Shown here: positions 50,386-61,500 of the stretch, one piece after another | Position numbering within the stretch: position 1 is the first letter of the stretch | How the letters are laid out: every line of letters starts with the position of its first letter | Assembly: GCF_901933205.1 (NCBI RefSeq) | Contig: NC_044585.1 | Location: 2,418,001 to 2,482,000 of the forward strand | Length of the DNA: 64,000 bases | From: Camarhynchus parvulus | Lineage: Eukaryota > Chordata > Aves > Passeriformes > Thraupidae | Direction of reading: 5' to 3' | The notes under the pieces: generated by a model | Database searches by the model: none | What the model was told of the DNA's origin: nothing | What the model saw: the letters and a program-made list of their open reading frames with translations, nothing else | Position numbers and translations under genes: made by a program

Positions 50386-50662
50386 GATGCAGGGCTGGGA
50401 GGGCAGTGCTTGCCCTGTGTGCAGGCAGGGCTGTCAGGGCAGGTGTAGGAGGAAGGATGCAGGGCTGGGAGGGCAGTGGCCATGAGCAGGCAGGGCTGTG
50501 AGTGTGGGGAAAAGGATGCAGGGCTGTGAGTGTGGGGAAAAGGACGCAGGGCTGTGAATGTGGGGAGAAGGATGCAGGGCTGTAAGGGCAGTGCCCGTGT
50601 GGAGGGAAGGATGCAGGGCTGTGACTGTGGGAGGAAGGATGCAGGGCTATGAGGGCAGTCCG
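50386..50662 (+). repeat. G-rich minisatellite, about 28-bp unit
   Basis: About ten degenerate units built on AAGGATGCAGGGCTGTGAG followed by TGTGGGGAA or GGGCAGTG. Antisense open frames of 144 and 181 codons rich in His, Ser, Pro and Leu (ALHPSSHSHSPASF type) arise from it and from the CpG-rich sequence beside it. They are not credible genes. Confidence 0.9.
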
Positions 50663-51040
50663 TGCCCCGTGTGCTCGTTCCCTTCGCTGAGCTGCCCTCA
50701 GAGCTCTCCTGCTGCTGCAGCTCCTTGCGGCGGGCTCTTTTTGTGGATTTGAGCGGGACAGAGCGCTGACCTCTGTCTGGGACACACAATGGGCTGACAG
50801 GAAAACAGTGCACCCGACATCAGGGCTCCGTGAGAACTTGAAAGGGCTCTAAACAGACATATTTTGCATTTGACTCTGGACTGCAGCCTTTGAGGCCAGA
50901 CTCGGGCCGCGGTGTTAAGTGGCCGCTAAGTGTTTCCCTTCTTGTGCCGCGCTGAGGGGGCGCTGGGAGCGGGCCGGGATGTGAGGGAGGGAGGGAGCCA
51001 GGGCAGTGCCCTCTCCAGCTCTGCGGCCCGGTAACCGCAA
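50663..51040. promoter_or_regulatory. CpG-rich patch, candidate promoter or enhancer
   Basis: By eye about 22 CpGs in 380 bp, against very few per kilobase elsewhere between the genes. Motifs such as TCGGGCCGCGGTG, GGGGGCGCTGGG and AGCGGGCCGGG are concentrated here. It lies 4.5 kb before the first coding exon of the T-box gene and on the same side. It could hold an upstream non-coding exon or promoter, or a mesodermal enhancer. No TATA box or clear exon is visible. Confidence 0.4.
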
Positions 51041-54000
51041 TCCTCAAACTGCAAAAGGAAAAGGCTTCTTCAAGCTTATAATGCACAGCTTTTTGTCTAC
51101 CTGAGCTGCTTTCCCAAGTTCCCCAGTAGAGCAGATCGTGTCACAGCTGCCCTGTGGCCTGTGACCCGTCCCCTCAGCTCTCTGAGCCCCTGTCCTGGGA
51201 GCCTGGGGTGAATTAGCATGGAGATGTTACCAACAGGCCCTCTCCAAACCCATCTGCTTTGCTTTGCCAAATGTCATTTTTGCACTCTTGAGAGCACGGG
51301 GAAAATCTGGGGGTGGTGCAGTTTGGGGCTCCGTATGGGGTTTGCAGCCTTCTGTGGGGTCCCTTGCAGTGTCCCAGGGTAGGAAGGTCTGCATGGCACT
51401 TGTAATATACCTGAGGACACCAGATAGCTTTTCTCAGGAAAAAAATAATCAAAACCATAAAAAGGAGGGGAAAAGGTGCCATTTTCCTCTACCAGAAGAA
51501 AATGCTGTGTTATGTGAGCTGCTGTAAGGAGCTGGGTAGGAGCTGTTTCTTGTGCTGCAGCATGATAGGAGATATGTACGACTTCTTCAGAGGCTCTCAA
51601 AACGCTCTGCAGGCTTTTACCATTCCTGTAGCCGCCCACAGAGACTTGCTCAGAAAGCTGCCCAACTTCAGGCTGTGCCTGCGCTGCCAGAGCTCAGCAG
51701 CTCTGTCCTGGCCAGCCCTGCTCTTGTATTTCCTATTTTCTGGGTGAGGTGTCAGGCACTAACAGGGACAAGGAATCACAGGCTGGCACAGCTGTAGGAG
51801 CAAGAGTTTCATCAGGCTTTTTCTCTGGAAAAACTCAGCTTTTCCCCATGGCTCCGTGTGCATAAATCAGGCTGCATTTGCTTCATAGTGAGCTGAGCCT
51901 GGATTTAAGGAGGGAGTTTGTGGATTCTGGAGAATCAGAGACCACTTCATGTTTTTAATGAAGCATGAAAGTAAGTAGGTATCAGTGTAGAGCTACCTGT
52001 TTTATTTTGGGCCCTGTTGATGACATGCTGTCTTTTCACTTTCCAGTACTCATTCTATGCAGATGGCACAGGATCCTTCACAAAGAGTTGCCAAGACGCT
52101 CTGGGCTGTGGCCTCTGTGTGCCAGGTGGGAATGGCCTAAATGAGTCCCACTTAAATGGCAGGAAGGCTTTCCTCACCTTTCAGAGGGGAGGATCTCTTA
52201 CATGCAGCTTGTACTGCTGCATGTTGTCCTTCCCTGCATGTGCAGGTCCAGGCAGAAAAGGCAGCCTTGCTCTAGCCCAGTTTGTTAAAGCTGACATGGT
52301 AACACTTCCTCACAGAGGGAAACCTGGGGGCTGGGTACTGCCTACTGCACCCACGAGCAATAACCCAAGGCAGATTCTTTTGGAAGATAACTTTTACATT
52401 TCAGCTGTCTCCCAGGCAGTAACTTGGTGTCCCACACTGGAGCTTGCTCTCAGGGCAGGATGCTCCCCTGGGAACTCTGCCTGGGCAGAAGTGGCAGTGC
52501 CACTCCAGCCCCATTAGCCAAAGCCTGACACCTTTTCTGTTCTCCATCAGCCTGGGAGCCCCGGACCGCAGCCAGGGATGGCAGGATATCACTGTGCTGG
52601 AGAGCTTGTGTACAAAGCAGCTCCCTGCAGGGTCCTGCTGAGCACTAAGGGTTAAACCTTCACTGGAGGTGGGAGAAATGCCAGAAAACATTTGCCTTAC
52701 TACAAAACCCAGAGGGGAATGTTTCTTTCTAATCAGCTTCTCAAAGAGATGCAAAGCAAAAGCTCTTGGCCTGTGCTTTTGTCATCACACATGGCCTCCC
52801 TCCTGCCCTAGCTCATCTCCCTTCAGCATAGGGCAGAGCCTGCTGTTAGAGCTGGGCTCAGCTGCTGAAATAGGCTCCGAGCAGAGCCCTGTGTGTCACT
52901 GACTCACACGTCAGATCAACTCTCTCCCAGCCCTTTCCATACCCTCAGCCTCCAATTTGCCGGTGAATTGTTAGACACCAGCACAGTCACCTTTGACTTC
53001 CCATCAAACTGCCTGAGGGCTCTCCATGGATGGACAGGTGAGGGTAATGTGCTAAATTCCCCCTTTGCTAGGGATGAATATCCTGGGGATTGCTCCTATT
53101 AGCCACGCTTTCCAGCAATAGTAACAAATTCACTTTTTTTTTTCACTTTTAAAACATTTCCAGTGCAACTAGAATGGCTGGGAGAAAGCTGATTGTTAAC
53201 TAGTCATGGGTAATTAATGGCTCCACCTTCCCCATCAATCAGCTGGGAGAAGCCAAAAGGATTTGAGTACTTGCAGCAAATGTGCTGTTCCCCAGACATG
53301 CTGATACACAGTGTGCAAATGAAGTGGCAGCAGGAGACCATCTCCTAGCCTTTGTGGAAGCAGCAGTAAGTCATGATACACATCCCACGCTCCTGTCAGG
53401 TGAAGTCTGAAATTCCCAGAGCTGCTGCTGCTGTTGTGCAGTTTCTGACTGTGTGGGATGTTGATTCATCTCACTGCTAGCTTGAATCTGACCCAATTTT
53501 TGTTCTATTTTTCCTTTTCAGATTCTGATTATGGTTGTCTTTTTCCGCTTTCTACAATTAAAATACTAGCATTAGGAAAGCAGGACATGGAGGGGGAGCA
53601 GATGCAATGCTGGCTTTCCTTCTGTAGCAGAGCAAAAAAGCATTTCTGCATCCTATTTTGTTTGTGTCTGGTAGTGGCTGTGCAAGCCCAAGCAGAGATC
53701 TGACCTTGATACCATTTCAGCTGACCTCTTCCCTTCTGATTTATTTCTCCCCATATTTAATAAATAACTTCCATTTGAGCCACAAGCTGGCATTTCTCCA
53801 CCACATGGTATTCCTCTCCTCAATATGCCGAGACTCCACAGCTCTGGATGTCTCCAAGTCACCTGAGGGAGAAAGGCCTGTAGTCTTGTGTGTTACCCAG
53901 TGGTTTAGAAGGGGTGCCAGCAAGGCTGGATGTGGTTCTGCAGAGGTGCCAGGAGCCACCATCTCCTGCTCTAAATCCTCCTCAGGATTCTCCAACCAAA

Positions 54001-54627
54001 TTCTCCAACCCTTTTATTTAAAACATTCTTCCTTACAACACAAAGCAATGGCTTTTCTTTCCCTGGCAAGCACTGGGATGATGCCTAAAATACAATATAC
54101 CCCTGGAAGAGAGTCAGTCCCTGCTCTGATTAAGCTCCTTTGTCCTCACTGCATGTCCTTGCATTGCCTGCTCCAAAAGGCAGTAAAACCAGAACTGAAG
54201 GCTTGTTGTTTGGGTGTAGAAACTCACTAGATAAACTCAAAATTTGTTTTGTACATCAGACTGAAGATCAAATGTCCCAGTAACATCACTGACAAAATAG
54301 AAAAAAATGTTTATTTTATTTGGAATAAATCTAGACAGTGAAAGTGACGCAGCCTTGTAGCAAGTTCTTTCTAATGAACAGAGCTCCTAAATTTGCTGTG
54401 CAGGACTCAGCCCTGGCCTGTTCAGAGTGATATTCTGCTTTTGACCTCCACTTTTTAACCGTGTTGGTCCTGTAAATGTTAGTACAGCCTTTTGTGTGTG
54501 TAAATGCACAGAACCCCCTTCCTCAGGAGGTGCAGTGCCTGTCTTGGGCCTCGGAGCTTGAGCCTTGATTGCTGTCTCTTAGCACTTGTAAGCATTTATA
54601 AGCACAAAAGCTAATGGTCACACTTGC
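51041..54627. other. intergenic, no gene recognised
   Basis: Unique sequence upstream of the T-box gene. Open frames at 51274-51639 (minus), 52017-52517 (plus) and 53658-54230 (plus) are Cys/Ser/Leu-rich without domains or splice logic. No known repeats seen. Regulatory DNA for the T-box gene may be present but cannot be read from sequence alone. Confidence 0.5.
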
Positions 54628-55120
54628 AGAATAAACTAATTAAGGGAAAATCCTCAAGTCCTTCCATTTCTGCTCAGCCTTCCCTGGGTAAGAGCAGTGC
54701 CTTGAGCAAGGCATAACCTCAGTGCCTGATCCTCCTGGAGAGGAAGAGCACCTCAAGGCTGGCAATGCAGAAACTGGGCAGATGAGTGAAGTTATACCAT
54801 CAAATGTGTTCGTTGTTATTCACATTCATGTTGTTGGAGAAGGCATCAGTGGCTGAAGGGATGTGTTGTTCCAGTGGGGAGAGCAAACTTTCCACAGACT
54901 GTTCATCACCCGCTTGGGAAGGAAGGAGCTGGATGCAGTCCTGATTCTGATACCAGAAATCAAGAGTAGAGTGATTCTGTGTGCTGAAGATGAGAATCAT
55001 CACAAACCCATGGACTAGCCAAAGAGAAATTACCCCTGCTTGCTGTTTAAGAGATTTGTTTTTATTTTGTAGCTAAGTCCTGAACTGATGTTTTCAGTCT
55101 TGTCTCTATTTGTTTAAAAG
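54628..55120 (+). repeat. 493-bp duplicated block, copy 2
   Basis: Near-identical partner of 49883-50385. It lacks about 8 bp present in copy 1 (CTGCAGCT after GTGTTG) and a few other bases. Flanking DNA is not minisatellite, so this may be the source copy. It lies about 400 bp upstream of the first coding exon of the T-box gene. Confidence 0.92.
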
Positions 55121-55312
55121 TGCGTTAGCAGTAAATCAAGGTGCATTTCCCCTGTAGGGTTTCCTGTATGTCAAAGCCATGTTAATTCTCTTTGATTTTC
55201 TTCCCCTAGCCCCAGCCATTGCTGCAGATCCTTCCTCTCTTTGTCCCTTTGGACATCAAAGGCTCGCAAGGGGACAACCCTGGCGGGAAGCTCCTCCCTG
55301 CTCATTAGCCTC

Positions 55313-55319
55313 CATAAAA
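55313..55319 (+). promoter_or_regulatory. weak TATA-like box upstream of TBX6L
   Basis: CATAAAA about 200 bp before the proposed ATG. A CRE-like GACGTCAC also occurs at 55500-55507. Both are single short matches, so promoter assignment is tentative. Confidence 0.25.
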
Positions 55320-55520
55320 CAGGAACTCACCTTGGCTAGCTGTGCTTGGAGTCCCATCCTCACCCCGCTCACTCTTGACACTGGATCTCGGAAGGAAGGG
55401 CTTGTGCTTGCTTCAGGAAATCAGACCTGCTTTGGAACTGGACTATTTTGGCTCCCCTTGTAAGAACTCTGGTGGCTCTCTTGGCCCTGCAAGCTCCTCG
55501 ACGTCACAGTACATGGAAAA

Positions 55521-55536
55521 ATGCAAGCTTTACCAG
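55521..55536 (+). CDS. TBX6L: TBX6L first coding exon (M-Q-A-L-P)
   Basis: ATGCAAGCTTTACCAG followed by a strong donor GTAAGTG. It leaves one base, so it fits the phase required by the T-box exon, giving [14 protein letters not shown]. The frame has a stop (TAA) at 55461-55463 with no other ATG between. A at -3 is favourable. Another ATG at 55513 is out of frame. I infer this exon from phase and splice strength, since 16 nt is too short for a domain match; a start in some other exon is possible. Confidence 0.6.
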
Positions 55537-58500
55537 GTAAGTGAAGGGCTCCTTCCCTTTCTCACTGCATGGCAAGATCCTAGACTCAGGTCAGAAAGGG
55601 AGCAAGTGTTTCTGAAGGGCCTACCAGCATTTTAGAAGAGCGCATGGGGCTGGAGAGGATTTTAAAACTGGGTTTTTTCATGAGACTAGATGAAAAATTG
55701 TGCATTTGAGTGTTTTTGAGAGCTTCAGAAGATCTTTTCTAAAGGTTTGCTCAAAATTATGCCCAAAATTCCCTTACCCACATCACCTTGTGCAGTGTGA
55801 CCCTTCAGCTGAAGGCTGGAGGTGTTGTTTGTGTATTGTCTGCAAAGCACTGGGTTCTCCAGGTTGAAGGCCACAGAAAGTTTGGAAATACTTGTTATAT
55901 TTTTAATTACAATTCTGATACAAACTCTCTGGTTTGGGTTGTTTTCCCAATTTCCTGTGCCCTTTGAAAGCATGAACCCCAGTCAGGCATAGCCGACTCC
56001 TTCCAGGTTCACGCTCAGCACAGGATTTTTGTGATTTCCTTGGGGTTTCATTGTGTCTTCCTTCAATCCATCTCATAGCATGCTGTTCATCTCTCCTGTG
56101 AGGAGCATGATTGGATTGGGCACAAGGACAGAGATGCCTTGGGACACTAAAGGCCCAGCTCAGAGGTGCTGTATCTGTCAGTGCAACTGATCCCTACATT
56201 TACTCTGGGCTTTTACCCTACATCAGAAAGAAAACCTGGCCCAGTTTATCAGCGGCACATCAGAGGTGATCGTGCAGTCTCAGCCTCCTTGTTCTTCCTC
56301 TGCAAGATGTTGTCTCATTCATGAGCAAAATACATGTGCAGTGATTTAGATGATTTCCACCTTTGCTGCTGTTTTGGGTTTTTTCAGTCCCTGCTGTGTT
56401 GATCTGATTCATACTGATTTCTGCCACTTGAATTTTAAGTTGAAAAACAAAAGAGCAGCAACGAAAAGAAAAGTAGACTGTATTATGGATTTTTCATGTT
56501 AAAGATTCCAAATATTGCAGTATTCAGCTCATTTGCTTACTGGGTTGCTTCTGGTGTATGACCCCCTACAGCAGAAATGTTCCAGGTGAGACTGGATGCA
56601 TCTGAGAGATGAAGCTGTTGCATTTGTAAAACATCATACTTTTGTTATTGCCAGAAATCTCTCTGAGTCTGAGAAATGAGGCTCCCTCCAGAGGGTTGGG
56701 GTATTTCTGCTGACATTGAGAAGATCAGAGAACATGGGAGGGTTTTTGTGCTTGTTTGCAAGATGAATTTATTAGAAAGTTTGGTATATTGATGTGTGTT
56801 CCTCCCTGGTGGGGACTGGATAGCTGTGAGTGTTGGGCTTCACTTGGAAGATAACAGCAGCAAATGTAATAATAACTGATTTTAGTGTAGCTTTTTCCCT
56901 TATTGGAGTTTTCCCAGTATTCCAAATCCTATCCTACACATTTTGGGAAGGCTGCAACAAATTTTCTGACATTTTAACATTGTCTCAGAAAGGGAAATTT
57001 AATTGAGGAACTGCTTTAGGTGAGGGAATTGCACTCCAGCATCTTCGATCCAGAGATCTTCCTCCTAAAACTACTAAATTGTCTCACATTTCTCCTTCTT
57101 TCCTTTCTGTCCCCAAGATGACAAAAAGATATGTACTGCTCATTCTAGATACAGAAACTGTAGCACAAGCTACTCCTATTGGTATGAGGACCTTGAAATC
57201 AAGCACAGAATAGACTGAAGATCTCTTAATTTTCAGTGCCTTTACCATAGCAACTTCCTCCCTTTCAACCTCATCTGGACATAAAGAACATGTTTTTGAA
57301 CAGACCATGTGTGGTGTTAACAACACAAAGATAACAGGAATATTTTTTAAAAAGTAAAACTAGAACTGCTGGAAAAGGTTTAAATCTCTTTCAGATAATA
57401 ATGGTTTTAAAACCAAGTTGCACAGAAGAGGAAACCATAGAAGTACAGCTCAGACAAGTTCCACTCAGTGCTTGGACACTCTGCCCAAACCTCTGTGCCA
57501 TAGTTCCAGCACTCAGGCATCTCTGTGGGAGGGTGAGTGCATGAGCCTTGCCATCAGTTACACAGGCACAAACTAGGAGGGAAACAAAAATCCAAACAGA
57601 ATCCTACAAACAGATCCATCACTGCAGGGTCCTGCTGAAGCTGACAGCAGCTGAGTGGATCCATTCCCCAGCTCACACCATTGCTGGGCTCCAGTCCTCA
57701 TGCAGACTGATCATGTCCTGCTTTTCAGCCTCAGCCTGTGCACAAAAAGCTGCACGGTGAAAGGCATTAACTGCATTTTCAAACCTCAGCTGCAGCATTA
57801 TTGTCCCTGTCTCCTGCAGCATTGTGCTCCTACAGGTGCATTGTGGACTCCTTGTGGTAAAAACCTGATTATAATATCTGCCTTTGATTTTTAATTCAGT
57901 GTTGAACTCCTTTCAATTCAGTTCCTCTCAACTTCATTGGAAATCTCCCCTCACTAAAGACTCCTGAGATCTGCCTTCTTGTAGTCTCTTTTAATGGCAT
58001 TGGAATTTGCTTAAAGAAATGTTAATTCGAAAATTCATTTGGGGAAGGAGTGAGCATCTGTCTAGCTAATCAAAACCTGTTTGCATTTATTTGTGACTGG
58101 ATGGCTCCTGTGGGAAATCAGCCCAATTTTATTGTAACTCCTTTTGATACATGTGCTGCACTGAGCTACCAAATGCATCTCTCATGGCAGCTTTCATGTC
58201 TTTGCAAGAGGATATGGGGGAAGCTTTCGTAAGAAGATGTTAACAGGCTAATCTTGGTGAGCAAACTAGGTGTCACTTCTTGGCCAGTTCATTAATGTTG
58301 GATCAAAGCAGAAAAAAGGGTAGAGGATTTTTTTAAAATGCCTAAAGACCTCTACAAACAGATAAAATTACATTTTAATGTTTTCTACTTCTTAATCCTG
58401 GGGGAAGAACCACTTAGAGTTGTATTGGGCTGTTTTGGTGGAAAGATGTCCCTTTGTGAAAAAAGCTAATGTCTCTGAAAATAGTTGTCTGCTTTTTGTG

Positions 58501-61500
58501 AATACTCTTTTGAAGACATTACTCAGGAAAGTTGTAACAAGGTAAAAATTCCCTTTCTGTGCTCTGAATAAGATCTGATCAGGCTGAGAGGCAGAAAAAT
58601 CTACCTTTTAAACAAATAGCTGTGCCTGGCCTGCTAATGCACCACCACCCAGAGGGGACAGCCCAGCTGCTGTGCTGCCCTGCTGAGCAGGCTCCTCACC
58701 CCTCCTCAGGGCAGTGTTCTTAAACCCTGCTGGGTCTGAGCTCAGCCCACCAGAACCGTGCTGGGTCACATTCTGGCCTAAAATGGAACTGGGCTTTTCA
58801 GCAGGGCAGCAGCAATCTTGCCTGCCTTACAATATTGCTGAGAGCAACAGCTGGGGGTTTTAAGGAGGTTTTTAATCCAAGTAGCTGGGCAGAGGTGATT
58901 GGTACCATCGACAGCAGTTCCTCCAGAATGGTTTCCCTTTCCTGTTCCCCAGGCCCACAGTGGGTCCTGTGCCTCCAAGAGGCAGAGCAGGCAGATTGCA
59001 GCACTGCCATGGTGTGTTATTGAGGAGACACCCTCCACCCCTCTCACAGGCTCCTCAGTGGTGCCCAGCTCCACTTCCAGTTCATTCTCTTCTCAGAATG
59101 TAGTCTGTCCATAGTGTGTCTCTGTCACCTCCTTCTCTTGCCTTCACTTACATTTAGGGCTCCTATCTTTATTTCTTTATTTCTTGGGGGCATTTTTCTC
59201 CTCTGCTACCACCTACTTGTCATTTTCCCCTATTACCCACTGGTGCACTTACAATCTTTCCAGTCCTTTCAGCTTTCACTGTATTATTCTCTTGATGAAG
59301 CGTTTTGTGTAACCCTGATCATACCAGCACAGTGGGTTGTGGTACCTGCCAGTGTGGGTTTTGTACCAGTGGAATTTAGGCTGAGTTGGTACAACACACA
59401 GATCTTACAATAGGACCTACCAGCTAAACCCAAACCTATTGGGAAAGGCTCCCTACCTCTGAGCCTACTAAGTAACAGAAACCCTTTGAAGTAAAGGAAC
59501 AGTTTTTAGGAGGTTTGCAGTGGCACAGACTGCCCAGAGCAGGGTCAGTTCCCCTCCTGTCTGTCTGCAGTCAGTGTCTCATTTGTCCCTCCAGACGTGA
59601 AAGCGCCGTGCGAGGCCCTTCCTTCCCCCGGCCTGGAGCCCTTCCCACAGAGCTCCATCGTGGTCACCCTCGAGGACATGGGGCTCTGGATGAAGTTCCA
59701 CCAGATAGGAACTGAGATGATCATCACCAAATCTGGCAGGTAAGGGGCACAGGATGGCTGACCACACACACCATACCCCTCCAAGCTGTTGGCAAAGTCT
59801 CCAGGTGATCATTTTTTGAATGGTGGCCCTTAAACTGCTTTTGTAGCCAGTTATCCTGATCCTGGCAGAAGAATTGCACTTTCAGGGTGTCACAGGAGTG
59901 CAAACTGTGAAGTGCAAAAGGTCACTTGTGGGGCTGATGTGCTGAGAAAACTCCTGTACCCTTATCTCACCACTTAACACTGGTGCTCTTCCTGTCACTT
60001 TGAGGTTGCTCTGGAAGTGCCCTGGGCTCCCTTTGCCTGGGTCTCAGGCAGCAGCAGTTGAGCAGCAAATGTTTGGGTTTGAGTCTGTGTTTGCAGACAA
60101 GAATATGGCCCAGACTCTTAAAGATCTGTGTGTGCAGACTCCACTGAAGTATAAATGAGTCATGTATCGTGGAGCTTGCAGTGAAAGAAGATGGAATTGT
60201 GAAGCTGTAAAGTATTGTGTCAAAGCTGCTGTGAGCTGGAATAATCCCTTTGGGTAGGGAGGTAGCTGTCAAAGCTTTTTTGCAGAGTCAGAAGTTAAAA
60301 GTAGTGGCAGGGAGTACGGGAACAGAAAGCTGGGTGTGCTCTTAGATGAGAGCACGTCTTCTGCCCACGCTCAGGTTTAATCCATCCTCCAGGGCTGTGA
60401 GGGCTGCAGCAGGCCAGGAACTACGTACAGCCTCCAAATAGCTCCTTTCAAGTTTCCCACTGGTGTGTTAGAGGAATGGGAAGAACAAAAGCTGAAACAG
60501 TGTCAGACCCTCAGTCACTGCTGCCCTGTTAATGTCTATCCCATCCAACCCCACAGGACTAAACAGTCCATCAGTGAGATGGACAAATGGTCAGTGGCTG
60601 GCTGGAGGAATACTGCTCACAGGGCTTTGCACAGTAGTGAGTAAATGTGACATGCTGCTTGATCATTAACAGCCACTGTTCAGAGAAACCATTATACTCT
60701 ATTTTTCATTTCTCCCTCAGACGAATGTTTCCTCAATGCAAAATCAAAGTCTCTGGCTTAATCCCGTATGCCAAGTACCTCATGCTGGTAGATTTTGTGC
60801 CAATGGATAACTTCAGGTACAAGGTAAGTACTTTAAATAACAGAATTTATGCTGTCCTTTCATCTTTGTTTGAAATAGATTAATCTTTATGCTTCACTTG
60901 TCACACTGATAAATAAATTCTCTTTGGACAAAGTTCAGAAGTAATTGATGGATTTTATGTCTCTCTGGAGTTATTTGTCAGTTTTGCTTGGGGAGCAGCT
61001 GGAAAGGTAACTAATTTTCCTTGTAAGCAGTACAGTTTTAATCATGATTAATGTCAGACTTTTCTGGCAGCCATAGGGAGAAAGGGAGAAAAAATGAGGC
61101 CTAAACTTGGAGCTGATTTGGTAACGTGATCATGGCTCATAAGAGAGAATCTGCTACTTGTGCTTCAGAGGAGTGCACTGAATTGACAGTGAAGCAAACT
61201 TGCTGGGCCTTTTCTGTACTGAAAGCATTTTTTTAAGCTCCAGATTTCTGTCTTTCCTTTCACAGTGGAATAAAGATCAGTGGGAAGTTGCTGGAAAAGC
61301 AGAGCCCCAGCTCCCTTGTCGCACCTATGTCCACCCAGATTCCCCAGCTCCTGGCAGCCACTGGATGAAAGAACCTGTCTCCTTCCAAAAACTGAAGCTC
61401 ACTAACAACACTCTGGATCAACATGGGCATGTAGGTTGTGCTGTGCTCTCTTGGAATTCATTGCCAATGAACTTTGTGGGAAATAAGCAGGATTTGTGAG

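Noticed and set aside
50240..50813. Minus-strand frames of 181 and 144 codons rich in His, Ser and Pro
   Set aside because: Antisense of the G-rich minisatellite plus part of the duplicated block; frame is maintained only by repeat composition.
52017..52517. 166-codon plus-strand frame as a possible gene
   Set aside because: Cys/Ser/Gly-rich without recognisable domain, good start context or splice partners; the length is possible by chance in this composition.
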